A stretch of DNA of 64,000 nucleotides from Lederbergia panacisoli (GCF_024626525.1 NZ_JANJGU010000004.1:124001-188000), one strand, 5' to 3'. Counted from the first letter of the stretch, positions 19,024-28,092 are shown. Made by a program: numbers and translations. Notes: generated by a model not told the origin, from the letters alone.

Positions 19024-19095
19024 AGCTTTTCCCCTCCATGAACTCTTTTTACTTCATATTTTCCCCATCCAATCTATCCTCATAACATATTATTT

Positions 19096-19107
19096 ACCAA
19101 TATTGGT
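19096..19107. promoter_or_regulatory. Perfect palindrome ACCAATATTGGT in the pucA / YIEGIA divergent gap
   Basis: A 12-base perfect palindrome, embedded in TTACCAATATTGGTTAC, lies 72 bases from pucA and 39 bases from the YIEGIA gene. Its right half, TTGGTTA, matches the core of the PucR motif reported for B. subtilis purine-catabolic promoters. Assignment to a PucR-like regulator is inference; no pucR gene is in the window. Confidence 0.4.
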
Positions 19108-19145
19108 TACCATACTAACTATTATTAGAGTTAAGGGGTCGGAGT

Positions 19146-20024
19146 ATGAATTATTTAGTATCGGTTGTGATTGGGGTTGCTTTTGGCACGATTTCCCGGT
19201 TTGTTTTATTACGTACTGATTTTCGGCAATATCCTTCATATCCACAAGGAAGGTTTATTCACTTATCATTTGGATTTATTGCTGCCTTTATTGGCGCAGT
19301 TGCTGTTCCTTCTGTACTTGAATCTAATTGGACAGCAGTTACCTTTCTTGGACTAGCCGCTACTCAATTCCGTGAGGTTCGGAAGATGGAAAGAGATACA
19401 CTTGAACAGGTGGACCTCAGTGAATTGGTCAAGCGCGGTACACCATTTATTGAAGGAATGGCTCAAGCTTTTGAAAGCCGGAACTATTTAGTGATGTTTA
19501 CAGCTCTTATTACAACTTTATTAACTGTTTTTAATATATGGATTGGAATTCTAGGCGGAATTGCCATGCTTTTCATCGTGAAGTTCAATATGTCCGGAAC
19601 TTTATTAAATGCGATTGCCGACATTTCAGAAGGGGAAATTCGCTTTGAGGGAGCCAATTTATATGTTGGAGATATCCATATTAAAAATGTAGGGCTTAAA
19701 GTTAATAGGAAAATCATTATGGAGAGAGCGGTTGGAGTCATCGTTACTCCTAAAAATGAAAATAGCATTGTCACATTATCGCATCTTGGACAACGTCAAG
19801 CAATGCTGCATCATGTAGCCAATGTACTAGGGTGTTATCTTGATTCAGGCGAACCAAGTTTTATCCCACTCTCCAAGCGAAATATGGACGATGGCAGGCT
19901 TGGGCTGTTTATCATGCCTCAGGAAAAAGATTTTAAACAAATTAAAACCGTTTTAGAGCATGTTCCAGTTCTTGATAGTGCAATCCGTCTTCCAAGCGAA
20001 GGGGATAAGGGAAAAAGAAAATAA
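19146..20024 (+). CDS. YIEGIA-family membrane protein (FIEGMA variant)
   Basis: Protein of 292 aa with three to four N-terminal membrane segments (MNYLVSVVIGVAFGTISRFVL; LSFGFIAAFIGAVAVPSVL; a pair near residues 115-145) and a soluble C-terminal half. It carries RGTPFIEGMAQAFESRNYLV, which corresponds to the family-defining YIEGIA motif with Tyr to Phe and Ile-Ala to Met-Ala changes. The family is restricted to spore-forming Firmicutes as far as I know, and its function is not established. AGGGGTCGGAG precedes the ATG at 19146. The gene for the small partner follows after 12 bases. Its place between the two purine gene sets may be chance or may reflect shared transcription with the xanthine dehydrogenase genes, since no terminator separates them. 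Confidence 0.8.
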   Translation: MNYLVSVVIGVAFGTISRFVLLRTDFRQYPSYPQGRFIHLSFGFIAAFIGAVAVPSVLESNWTAVTFLGLAATQFREVRKMERDTLEQVDLSELVKRGTPFIEGMAQAFESRNYLVMFTALITTLLTVFNIWIGILGGIAMLFIVKFNMSGTLLNAIADISEGEIRFEGANLYVGDIHIKNVGLKVNRKIIMERAVGVIVTPKNENSIVTLSHLGQRQAMLHHVANVLGCYLDSGEPSFIPLSKRNMDDGRLGLFIMPQEKDFKQIKTVLEHVPVLDSAIRLPSEGDKGKRK

Positions 20025-20036
20025 GGAGTGTGAAAT

Positions 20037-20231
20037 ATGGCAGATGAGCAAGGAGCTTCGATTGTGGCAGTTGTAGTGACAGAACAAGGCACTATTAATG
20101 GCGGGGGTTCCCCATTTTTTATAGTAAAAGATGCAGACGCTTTGCAAAAAGTAAGTATGAGTCTTGAAAGAATCTTGGATGCATCTGCATATGAAATCGA
20201 CGAAAATACGATGATCATTGTAACGAGGTAA
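20037..20231 (+). CDS. Small partner of the YIEGIA protein (capping complex subunit type)
   Basis: A 64 aa protein (starts MADEQGASIVAVVVTEQGT, contains GGGSPFFIVKD). Its position directly after a YIEGIA gene and its size fit the small conserved companion annotated as the capping complex subunit for YIEGIA. A strong AAGGAG site lies before the ATG. The next gene, a xanthine dehydrogenase subunit, begins 16 bases after its stop with its own TGGAGGG site, so the three are probably co-transcribed. Biochemical role unknown. Confidence 0.7.
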   Translation: MADEQGASIVAVVVTEQGTINGGGSPFFIVKDADALQKVSMSLERILDASAYEIDENTMIIVTR

Positions 20232-20247
20232 AATGGAGGGCTGACGA

Positions 20248-22581
20248 ATGCATATGAATATCGGCAAGGCAGTGCAACGAATTGATGCGGTTGAAAAAGC
20301 AGCGGGGACAGTTCGATATTTAGGGGACTATTCAATGCCGGGGCTTTTACATGCGAAGCTTGTAACGAGTACACATGCACATGCCAAAATTATTTCAATA
20401 GATACAAAAGAGGCCTGGAAGGTTCCGGGTGTTCGTGCTATAGTGACTGGTAAAGTTTTTCCATTTCATATCGGACCTATTTTAGCTGATCGTCCTCCAT
20501 TGGCGTTTGAAAAAGTCCGCTATCATGGCGAACCATTAGCCATTGTCGTTGCGGATCAAGAATATCAAGCAAAACAGGCGGCTGGAAAGGTGAAAATAGA
20601 GTATGAACCGCTTCCTGTTGTGAACTCAGTCCAACAAGCATTTCAAAAGGACTCGCCGCTTGTCCATGAAAACTCAGGCCAATATCAGAAAATAATAAGC
20701 AATGTGTACCCGGTGCAAGGGACGAATATAGGCAGCCATATAAAAATTAGGAAAGGCGACTTTATTTCCGCATGGGATAGTTGTGACGTGAAAATTACTA
20801 AAAACTTTTCATTCAATCTTTCTGACCATGCAGCACTTGAAACACGGGGTGCAAGGGTTGAAATCAACCCAGCAGGCAAAGTGATCGTCCATTCAACAAC
20901 ACAATCGCCTTATACTATTAAAAAAGTATTGAATCAATTTTTCAATATTGAAGTGGGAAACATTATAGTTCATGCGCCAATGGTTGGTGGTGCATTTGGC
21001 GGGAAAGGGACTGTCCAGCTTGAACCCCTTGCTTATCTTGCATCTAAATCGGTCGGAGGCAAGCTTGTAAAGTTGGACTATGAAAGGGAAGAAGATATGA
21101 TCACTGCTCCTTGTCATATCGGCTTTGATGCAACAGTAAAGCTTGGAGCCACTCAAGATGGGATGCTTGTGGCAGGTCAATATACATACTTGATTGATTC
21201 AGGCGCCTATACAGACCAAGCGGCAGGGATCACGAGAGCTGCAGCGCTTGATTGTACAGGTCCTTATCATATACCAAATGTTTGGTGTGATTCCTATTGT
21301 ATGTACACAAATCATCCATTTGGGACTTCGTATAGAGGATATGGCCATCCTGAACTCACTTTTGCGGTTGAACGAACGATGGACATGCTAGCAAGAGAAC
21401 TAAATATTTGTCCGATTCAGCTAAGAAAGCAAAATACAATAAAACCAGGCCACACATCTCCTACTCAAGCAGTTATAACTGCCGATAACATTGGTGATGC
21501 TGAAAAATGCATCGACCGCGCGAAAGAATTAATTGAATGGGATAAAGGAGAGCGAATTGAAACGGAATCGGGGAAGATTCGAGCAAAGGGTATCTCTTCA
21601 TTTTGGAAAACATCAACGACCGCAACCAATGCTCAATCGGCAGTCATTTTAACATTTGAGGCAGATGGAAGCGTGAATTTAAATTGTGCTGCAATTGAAC
21701 TCGGTCAAGGAACTAAGACGATACTTGCACAAATTCTTGCGGAAAAACTAGGAACGGAAATCGATAAAGTTCATGTGACGATGGAGCTTAATACACAATA
21801 TGATCCACATCAGTGGCGTACAGTGGCAAGCAGTACAACCTTCCTTGCTGGAAGGGCTGTCATATCTGCCGCGGACCATGCCATCGCTCAATTAAAAAAA
21901 ACAGCTTCTATTGCTATGCAATGTTCTATAGAGGATCTGGATGTAGGTGGGGGAAGAGTTTATTTGAAGCCAAATCCGGAGTACGGGGTCAATATTAAAG
22001 ATATAGCATTAGGATATACGTACCCGAATGGTCATGCTATTGAAGGTCAGGTCATTGGAACTGGAAAGCATATTCAAAGAAGATTGACGCCAATGGATAA
22101 GGAAACAGGCTTTGGAAAACCGGGTCCATGGTGGTCTGTAGGTGCACAAGCAGTGGAGGTGGAGTGGAGTAAAAATGACTATACGTATAAAGTGTTAAAA
22201 GCAGTTACGGTTTTGGACGGTGGGACGATTATTAATCCAGCTACAGCTGCTCAACAAATGAGGGGCGGAATGTATTTAGGCCTTAGTTTTGCGAGTAGTG
22301 AAGGATATATTTTTGATGGTCAAGGACTTGTCCAAAATCCTCAATTACGAACATACCAAATGTTGCGGTTTGGCGAACAGCCTGCTGAATATATAGTTGA
22401 TTTTATCGAAACACCTTCTGCTGATGGTCCGTTTGGAGCCCGTGGAATTGGAGAATATGGAGTCATAGGTATGGCAGGTGCTCTCGCGAATAGTCTTTCA
22501 GCAGCTGCAGAAGTGGAACTGTCACAGTTACCTCTCCATCCGGAATATATTTGGAAAGTAAAGAAGGAGCATGCTACATGA
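20248..22581 (+). CDS. pucD: Xanthine dehydrogenase molybdopterin subunit, copy A (PucD/XdhA type)
   Basis: Large catalytic subunit of a three-subunit molybdenum hydroxylase, 777 aa. The N-terminal a/b hammerhead domain (VTGKVFPFHIGPILADRPPL) precedes the molybdopterin-binding region. Motifs include GGAFGGKG, GTSYRGYGHPELTFAVE (the Arg of the xanthine-type FRGFG loop, here YRGYG), GQGTKTILAQ and the active-site Glu in GPFGARGIGEYGVIG. It lacks the AYRCSFR active-site loop of CO dehydrogenase, so a purine-type substrate is more likely. It overlaps the FAD subunit by four bases. Operon order is L-M-S (777, 278, 163 aa). A paralogous set of the same order lies on the other strand at 24392-28024. 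Confidence 0.88.
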   Translation: MHMNIGKAVQRIDAVEKAAGTVRYLGDYSMPGLLHAKLVTSTHAHAKIISIDTKEAWKVPGVRAIVTGKVFPFHIGPILADRPPLAFEKVRYHGEPLAIVVADQEYQAKQAAGKVKIEYEPLPVVNSVQQAFQKDSPLVHENSGQYQKIISNVYPVQGTNIGSHIKIRKGDFISAWDSCDVKITKNFSFNLSDHAALETRGARVEINPAGKVIVHSTTQSPYTIKKVLNQFFNIEVGNIIVHAPMVGGAFGGKGTVQLEPLAYLASKSVGGKLVKLDYEREEDMITAPCHIGFDATVKLGATQDGMLVAGQYTYLIDSGAYTDQAAGITRAAALDCTGPYHIPNVWCDSYCMYTNHPFGTSYRGYGHPELTFAVERTMDMLARELNICPIQLRKQNTIKPGHTSPTQAVITADNIGDAEKCIDRAKELIEWDKGERIETESGKIRAKGISSFWKTSTTATNAQSAVILTFEADGSVNLNCAAIELGQGTKTILAQILAEKLGTEIDKVHVTMELNTQYDPHQWRTVASSTTFLAGRAVISAADHAIAQLKKTASIAMQCSIEDLDVGGGRVYLKPNPEYGVNIKDIALGYTYPNGHAIEGQVIGTGKHIQRRLTPMDKETGFGKPGPWWSVGAQAVEVEWSKNDYTYKVLKAVTVLDGGTIINPATAAQQMRGGMYLGLSFASSEGYIFDGQGLVQNPQLRTYQMLRFGEQPAEYIVDFIETPSADGPFGARGIGEYGVIGMAGALANSLSAAAEVELSQLPLHPEYIWKVKKEHAT

Positions 22582-23414
22582 TTCCATTCGACTTTGACTA
22601 TTACAAACCGTCAACTGTTGAAGAGGCACTTCAAATATTTGAAACGGTCAGCGGAAAAAATAAAAAGGTTATTTATTATTCCGGGGGAACAGAATTTATT
22701 ACATTTGCCCGCACTCAAACAATATATGCGGACGCTGTCATTGATATAAAAGGCATACCCGATTGCCATGTATTGGAGCAAAAGGATGATCAATTGATTA
22801 TTGGATCCTCTGTTACACTGAACATGATTTCCGATTCGAATATTTTTCCGTTATTAGGTGAAAAAGTGAAGGGTATCGCAGACCACACGTCGAGAAACAA
22901 AATTACCATTGGTGGAAATATGAATAGTCATCTCATTTATAAGGAAGGTATACTTCCACTTTTATTATCCGATGCGAATGTAAAAATTGCCGGGAAAAAT
23001 GGGGAAGAGGTACAGCCATTAAATGATATTTTTAATATGAACTTCCAATTGGAAAAAGAACAATTTCTTGTGCAAATATATATTGATACATCATATACGG
23101 ATCTACCATTCTTTACGTTAAAAAAGACAAAGTTTTCACAAGTAGGCTATCCAGTTGTATCGTTGGCTGCTATGGTGAAGGATCATCGAATTCGGGCAGC
23201 CTTTAGTGGAGTTTGTGAATATCCATTTCGTTCTGAAGAAATCGAGATGTTATTGAATGATTCATCTCTTTCCGAAGCTGATAAAGTTGAGCAAGCCATT
23301 AACAAGCTTCCTAGTCCAATTATTGGTGATATTCAAGCATCGGCCGAGTATCGTGAATTTGTTTTTAGAAATGCCCTGATAGAAACTTTGGAAACATTGG
23401 AGTTGAAAAAATGA
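22578..23414 (+). CDS. pucC: Xanthine dehydrogenase FAD-binding subunit, copy A (PucC type)
   Basis: Medium subunit that carries FAD and passes electrons on to NAD or another acceptor; 278 aa. The ATG at 22578 has AAGGAG eight bases upstream and overlaps the pucD stop; the open frame before it (from 22551) is not used. It begins MIPFDFDYYKPSTVEEALQI, followed by the FAD phosphate-binding YSGGTEFITFAR and the second FAD motif [25 protein letters not shown]. The C-terminal CO-dehydrogenase flavoprotein domain is visible from FTLKKTKFSQVGYPVVSLAA. A four-base overlap joins it to the iron-sulfur subunit gene. Confidence 0.88.
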   Translation: MIPFDFDYYKPSTVEEALQIFETVSGKNKKVIYYSGGTEFITFARTQTIYADAVIDIKGIPDCHVLEQKDDQLIIGSSVTLNMISDSNIFPLLGEKVKGIADHTSRNKITIGGNMNSHLIYKEGILPLLLSDANVKIAGKNGEEVQPLNDIFNMNFQLEKEQFLVQIYIDTSYTDLPFFTLKKTKFSQVGYPVVSLAAMVKDHRIRAAFSGVCEYPFRSEEIEMLLNDSSLSEADKVEQAINKLPSPIIGDIQASAEYREFVFRNALIETLETLELKK

Positions 23415-23902
23415 TGGAAGGAACATCGAAAGCAATCGCCCAACTTCATATTAATGGAGAAATTCGCGACACGGTCATTCGTTCAGGGGATACATTATTA
23501 CATACACTGCGAAATGAACTTGGTTTAAGCGGGGCAAAGCGGGCTTGTGAAAATGGAGATTGTGGAGCATGCACCGTTTTAGTAAACGACGAACCAATGC
23601 ATTCCTGTCTTACCTTATCAATCGAGAATACTGACAAAATGATTACAACCATCGAAGGCCTAATAGATTCACCAATCCAAAAAGCCTTTGTCGAAAACTG
23701 GGCCATCCAATGTGGATTCTGCACACCTGGTTTCATCATGAATTGCCAAGGACTTATCAACAACCATCCCGACCCTGACGACGCCACCATAGAAGAATGG
23801 ATGCAATCCAACCTTTGCAGATGCACAGGCTACGCAGAAATCAAAGCCGCCATAAAAGCAGCAATACAAGAAAGCAAAAAACAAAATGGAAAAGTTATTT
23901 AA
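23411..23902 (+). CDS. pucE: Xanthine dehydrogenase 2Fe-2S subunit, copy A (PucE type)
   Basis: Small subunit with two [2Fe-2S] clusters that relays electrons from molybdenum to FAD; 163 aa. The plant-ferredoxin-type cluster is in [15 protein letters not shown] and the later HSC. The second cluster is in [10 protein letters not shown] and NLCRCTGYAEI. All eight cysteines expected for the family are visible. Last gene of copy A. Its stop is followed directly by three 11-base repeats and a long perfect hairpin that probably terminates the operon. Confidence 0.92.
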   Translation: MMEGTSKAIAQLHINGEIRDTVIRSGDTLLHTLRNELGLSGAKRACENGDCGACTVLVNDEPMHSCLTLSIENTDKMITTIEGLIDSPIQKAFVENWAIQCGFCTPGFIMNCQGLINNHPDPDDATIEEWMQSNLCRCTGYAEIKAAIKAAIQESKKQNGKVI

Positions 23903-23956
23903 GAATTGTTTGAGAATTGTTTGAGAATTGTTTGAGTGCCAGGCACTCAAACAATT
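23903..23956. terminator. 11-bp triplication ending in a long perfect hairpin
   Basis: GAATTGTTTGA occurs three times in a row from 23903. The third copy begins a perfect inverted repeat: AATTGTTTGAGTGCC (23926) and GGCACTCAAACAATT (23942) around a single A. With T-rich ends on both strands it can terminate both convergent operons. The GTGCC-A-GGCAC core may be a dispersed palindrome. Confidence 0.65.
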
Positions 23957-23972
23957 TCCAAACAATTTACAT

Positions 23973-24347
23973 TCATCCTTTTTTAAAGCTATTGTTTCCG
24001 CTGTTTAGGGATTGGATGAGTTGCAGGGTTTGGGCTGCTTGTTCGATTTGTTGTTGAACTTGTTGGAGTTGTTGTTGTTCGGCGGTTGTTGATTGTGTTG
24101 CGGCTAGTCCTTGCATTTGGTTTAGCTGGCCGGTAGCTTGTTGAAGTTGCTGCTGTGCTTGTTGTAGGGACTGCATATCGACCATGGATGAATTTTGTTG
24201 GATTGTTTGCTCTGCTTGCTGCATTGCTTGGAGGGCTTGTTTCTTTTGTTTTTGGAACTGCTGCTCCATTTGTACTTGATTTTGCATAGTTTCCTGCTGT
24301 TGTTGCTGTATTTGCTGCTCTTTGTAGCTTTGATCTTGGTTATTCAT
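23973..24347 (-). CDS. Glutamine-rich low-complexity protein
   Basis: ORF of 124 aa with 47 glutamines (38%), also rich in Met, Ala and Leu and nearly free of aromatic residues (one Tyr, two Phe). It starts MNNQDQSYKEQQIQQQQQ and ends GNNSFKKG. No signal peptide or membrane segment is seen, and the composition and heptad-like spacing suggest a helical, possibly coiled-coil protein. AAGGGG lies upstream of the ATG, a reasonable site. It sits between the ends of the two xanthine dehydrogenase operons. Coding status is supported by the ribosome site and a clean start/stop but not by recognised homology. The complementary strand is also open for 61 codons, which is a trivial effect of the repeats. 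Confidence 0.6.
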   Translation of the reverse strand: MNNQDQSYKEQQIQQQQQETMQNQVQMEQQFQKQKKQALQAMQQAEQTIQQNSSMVDMQSLQQAQQQLQQATGQLNQMQGLAATQSTTAEQQQLQQVQQQIEQAAQTLQLIQSLNSGNNSFKKG

Positions 24348-24391
24348 GCTAGTAAGGCCCCTTTTTGTTTTATTCTATAGTCTTCATACAT

Positions 24392-24856
24392 TTACTGTTT
24401 TTTATCCATGTTCAACACAGCTTTTACTGCGTTTCTAATTTCTTGATAGCTTGTGCAACGACATAGGTTGGATTTAAGCCAATAATCAATAACGGCATCG
24501 TCCGCATCGGGATGATGGGTAGTCAGAGCTTGGCAATTCAAAATAAAGCCAGGTGTGCAAAAACCGCACTGAAATGCCCAATGATCTATAAAAGCTTGCT
24601 GTATTGAAGTATTTTCAAGACCTTCAATTGTTGTAATTTCTTTGTTAAATCCTTCCATAGCTAGCATTAAGCAACTATTTATGGGGATGCCGTCGATTAA
24701 GACTGTACATGCCCCACAGTCTCCGTTTTCACACCCTTTTTTTGCTCCTGTCAAACCGCAATATTCCCTTAGTACATGCAGCAATGTGTCGGCATACCGG
24801 GCAGAGATTGCCCTTATCTCCCCATTTATATGAAGATCTAACGAGACCTTCGTCAT
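24392..24856 (-). CDS. Xanthine dehydrogenase-type 2Fe-2S subunit, copy B
   Basis: Small iron-sulfur subunit of the second molybdenum hydroxylase, 154 aa. Cluster motifs: [16 protein letters not shown] with the later NSC, then [10 protein letters not shown] and [11 protein letters not shown]. It differs from copy A at the last motif (Ser for Gly after CRCT) and in the shorter C-terminus. The start follows two bases after the stop of the FAD subunit. Last gene of the minus-strand operon. No strong terminator is seen after it; the gap to the Q-rich gene is only 44 bases. Confidence 0.9.
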   Translation of the reverse strand: MTKVSLDLHINGEIRAISARYADTLLHVLREYCGLTGAKKGCENGDCGACTVLIDGIPINSCLMLAMEGFNKEITTIEGLENTSIQQAFIDHWAFQCGFCTPGFILNCQALTTHHPDADDAVIDYWLKSNLCRCTSYQEIRNAVKAVLNMDKKQ

Positions 24857-24857
24857 T

Positions 24858-25694
24858 TTACATTTCTCCCTTCAGATGGAGAATGGTATTTTGAAGTTCA
24901 TTTGATAAAACAAATTTTCGATACTCAGATGAGGCTAATTGATCATCCAATATGTCGAAAGGAATATTTTTTAAAACAGACCGAATTTTATCGCTTATAG
25001 ATTGGCTTTCTGTATTTAAAATTTGTTCTATCTTCTCAGAACGAAATGGAAAATAACAAAGGCCGCTGAATGCAATTCTTATTTTTTCATTTATTTTTAA
25101 AGCAGCAACTGTAATGATAGGATAATCAACCTTTTCCATTTTCGTTATTTTGGAATGATAAAAAGGTGCTTGAGCATAATGATGATTCAGTTCGAAATGG
25201 AGAAGTAAATCCAATTCCAATAAATTAAGCTTTCCATTAAATAGATTATGAATAGATTCTCTTCTATAACCCCCTTCGCCTACAAGGACGCATGAGCTAT
25301 CTGCCAATAATAAAGGAAGGACAGCTTCTCGATAATGGATTTGTCCACATACATTTCCGCCAATTGTAATTTTATTTTGATTCGTATGATCAGCTATTTC
25401 TTGAACGGTTTTTGTTAATAAAGGAAAAATATTCGACTCTGCTACTTTCGTTAATGAAGCCCCCGCTCCAATGATGACTTCGTCCCCTTGTCTAGCAATA
25501 GAAGAAATGCCTTCTATATTTTTAATATCAATCACTGAATCAACACTTAAATGACCTTTTCGGGAAAACGTAATTATTTCAGTACCACCGGCAAAATAAT
25601 ATGCTTGCAGGTTGTTTGGCTCAAATCGTTTCATTTCCTTCACACCATCTTCCGCTTTCATCACACTAATATATTGAAAATCTTTAGTAATCAT
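24858..25694 (-). CDS. Xanthine dehydrogenase-type FAD subunit, copy B
   Basis: FAD-carrying subunit of 278 aa, the same length as copy A. The ATG at 25694 ([11 protein letters not shown]) overlaps the stop of the molybdopterin subunit by four bases; the frame is open further upstream only from a TTG at 25718. FAD motifs are [15 protein letters not shown] and [26 protein letters not shown], with the C-terminal domain from [20 protein letters not shown]. Clear paralogue of the subunit at 22578 with many substitutions, so the duplication is not recent. Confidence 0.88.
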   Translation of the reverse strand: MITKDFQYISVMKAEDGVKEMKRFEPNNLQAYYFAGGTEIITFSRKGHLSVDSVIDIKNIEGISSIARQGDEVIIGAGASLTKVAESNIFPLLTKTVQEIADHTNQNKITIGGNVCGQIHYREAVLPLLLADSSCVLVGEGGYRRESIHNLFNGKLNLLELDLLLHFELNHHYAQAPFYHSKITKMEKVDYPIITVAALKINEKIRIAFSGLCYFPFRSEKIEQILNTESQSISDKIRSVLKNIPFDILDDQLASSEYRKFVLSNELQNTILHLKGEM

Positions 25695-28024
25695 TTGGAT
25701 TTCAACCTCTCTCTCCAAATCGTTTCCGGAGTGAGGGGCAATATATTCAGCTCTACGTTAGCAGCGTTCGATAAGCAATTGGCTAACGCCGCTGGCATGC
25801 CTATGACTCCATATTCTCCTAGCCCTCGTGCTCCGAAAGGTCCTTCATCGCTAGGTGTTTCGATAAAGTGAGTCATAAAAAAAGGATTTTCGCCAAAACG
25901 GGTTATTTTATATGAACGAAGATCGGGATTTAAAACCATCCCATCCGAATTAAATACAAAGGTCTCCCTTGTGGCAAAACTCAGTCCCATATGCATGCCG
26001 CCCATAATTTGCGTTTGAGCAGCCATCGGGTTAATAATCGTGCCCGCATCAATAACGGAGACGGCCTGTATCATTTCATATCTATTTGTTCGTTTATCAA
26101 ATTCAACCTCAATTCCTTGTGCACCAACACTCCACCATGGGCCAGGCTTCCCTTTTCCTGTATCGGGGTCCAGTTCCGATAAATGAGGAACGATATAATT
26201 CCCTCTCCCAATCACTTGCCCGCCAATGGCATTTCCGTTTGGAAATTTATATCCCATGCTTATGTCCTTTATATCAATGCTTATAGATGGATCTGATCGT
26301 AAAAAAATTTTACCAGATCCAACATCGAGGTCTTCAGGAAGAGCACGGAGTACGATAGATGCCGTTTGTTTTAATTGAAAAATAACATCGTCCGCTGCTT
26401 CAATTGCAGCTCGCCCTGTCATAAAAGTCGAACTGCTCGCTACAGTTTTCCAATGTTCGGGAACAAAATCTGTATCTAGTTCAAAGGTCACATGTACGTG
26501 ATCTGGACTCATTTTCAACTTTTCGGCAACCATTTGTGAAATCATTGTTTTTGTTCCTTGACCGAGCTCTACTGCACCTGTTTTTACATTACAGCTGCCA
26601 TCATGATTAAACGTAATGACCGCCCCTGATCCGGCATCCGTCGGAGTGCTTGAAGTTTTCCAAAAGGCAGAAATACCCTTCATACGAATTTTATCGGACC
26701 TTGAATTCTCAGGCGTCGGCGCTTCCCAGTTTAATATTTCCTTTAATTTTTGAAGACAGGCAGCAACATTTCCGATATTGCTTTTCTTTAGTAGGGCTTG
26801 AGTGGGAGTTGTATCATTCGGCTTAATAGCATTTAAAATCCGAATTGTAAAAGGATCGGTATTGAGCTTCTTAGCTAAAAGATCCATTGTTCTCTCGATC
26901 GCAAAGGTAATTTCAGGATGCCCGAACCCACGGAATGAAGTTGAATAAGGATGATTTGTATACATACAATACGAATCACACCATACATTTGGGATATTGT
27001 ATGGACCAGTACAAGCAGCCCCAGCAGATTTACTCATGACGATTCCCATATCAGAGTAGGCTCCGCCATCAAATAAGAAGGTTATTTCCATGGCTTGAAT
27101 ATACCCTTGTTTTGTTGCTCCAATTTTAACCTTTGCCTCTAAGCCAATATGGCATGGAGAAGTAATTAAATCTTCCTCGCGGGTATTTCTAATTTTAACC
27201 TTTCGTCCACCTATTGCTTTCGAAGCGATAATGGCAATATATTCGAGGTGAATAGCCCCTTTCCCGCCGAACCCACCTCCTACAAAAGGTACCTTTACGT
27301 TTATATCTCCTTCATCGATGTCAAAAACACGTCCAATCATTTTTTTCATATAATATGGGCCTTGAGAACATGTCTCCAAAAGAATCTTCCCATTCGGTTT
27401 TATCTCGCATGTAGCTGCTCTTGGTTCCATTGCAACATGGTCTGATGGGTTAAAAGCATAGGAGCTTTCAACAATCACATCACATTTTGCGAATGCCGCC
27501 TGCACATCTCCTTTTCTAATTTTTGTGTGATTAGCAATATTTGTTCCGGGTACTGGAAAGGCAAATCGGCGTCCAAAATTTTTATAACCTTCAATATTTT
27601 CATGAACGAGAGGTGTACTTTTTTTCATTGCTTCAGAAGGGGAGTTAACAACGGGAAGAGGGTTGTAAATGACTTGGATTTTTTCACATGCCTGTAGTGC
27701 ATGCAGTTCTGTATCAGCGACGGCTATTGCAACTACTTCCCCGTTATACCTTACTTTATCGATTGCAATAGGGGGGCGATCACCTATAATAGGTCCAGTT
27801 AAAACGGGAAAATCCTTTCCCGTTATGATGGCCTTCACACCTCTCACCTTCCAGGCTTCCGTAGTATCGATATTTTCAATTTTTGCATGCGCGTATGGAC
27901 TAGTCACCATACGGATGTGGTATTGATTTGCTGAAACATGATCATCCACGTACTTTGCAAACCCTGTCACTTTTTCCCATCCTTCTTTTCTAGGTAGGCT
28001 ATATCCAACTGAGTGGACCTTCAA
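25691..28024 (-). CDS. Xanthine dehydrogenase-type molybdopterin subunit, copy B
   Basis: Catalytic subunit of the second molybdenum hydroxylase, 777 aa, exactly the length of copy A and roughly half identical by eye. Motifs: TGKDFPVLTGPIIGDRPP in the hammerhead domain, GGGFGGKGAIHLEY, TSFRGFGHPEITFAIE (a canonical FRGFG substrate loop, unlike YRGYG in copy A), LGQGTKTM and the active-site Glu in GPFGARGLGEYGVIGMP. The start is TTG at 28024 after AAGGAAGTGAT. The two copies may prefer different purines or aldehydes; the loop difference points that way but does not prove it. First gene of the minus-strand L-M-S operon. Confidence 0.87.
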   Translation of the reverse strand: MKVHSVGYSLPRKEGWEKVTGFAKYVDDHVSANQYHIRMVTSPYAHAKIENIDTTEAWKVRGVKAIITGKDFPVLTGPIIGDRPPIAIDKVRYNGEVVAIAVADTELHALQACEKIQVIYNPLPVVNSPSEAMKKSTPLVHENIEGYKNFGRRFAFPVPGTNIANHTKIRKGDVQAAFAKCDVIVESSYAFNPSDHVAMEPRAATCEIKPNGKILLETCSQGPYYMKKMIGRVFDIDEGDINVKVPFVGGGFGGKGAIHLEYIAIIASKAIGGRKVKIRNTREEDLITSPCHIGLEAKVKIGATKQGYIQAMEITFLFDGGAYSDMGIVMSKSAGAACTGPYNIPNVWCDSYCMYTNHPYSTSFRGFGHPEITFAIERTMDLLAKKLNTDPFTIRILNAIKPNDTTPTQALLKKSNIGNVAACLQKLKEILNWEAPTPENSRSDKIRMKGISAFWKTSSTPTDAGSGAVITFNHDGSCNVKTGAVELGQGTKTMISQMVAEKLKMSPDHVHVTFELDTDFVPEHWKTVASSSTFMTGRAAIEAADDVIFQLKQTASIVLRALPEDLDVGSGKIFLRSDPSISIDIKDISMGYKFPNGNAIGGQVIGRGNYIVPHLSELDPDTGKGKPGPWWSVGAQGIEVEFDKRTNRYEMIQAVSVIDAGTIINPMAAQTQIMGGMHMGLSFATRETFVFNSDGMVLNPDLRSYKITRFGENPFFMTHFIETPSDEGPFGARGLGEYGVIGMPAALANCLSNAANVELNILPLTPETIWRERLKSK

Positions 28025-28092
28025 ACGATCACTTCCTTACAAATAGTCGTCATATAAAATGTATGAAAGGGAAAGTTTTCATATGTAAAAGA

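Noticed and set aside
20248-28024. CO dehydrogenase (CoxLMS) instead of xanthine dehydrogenase
   Set aside because: The large subunits lack the AYRCSFR active-site loop and carry an FRGFG-type loop instead, and pucA/pucB maturation genes lie beside them.
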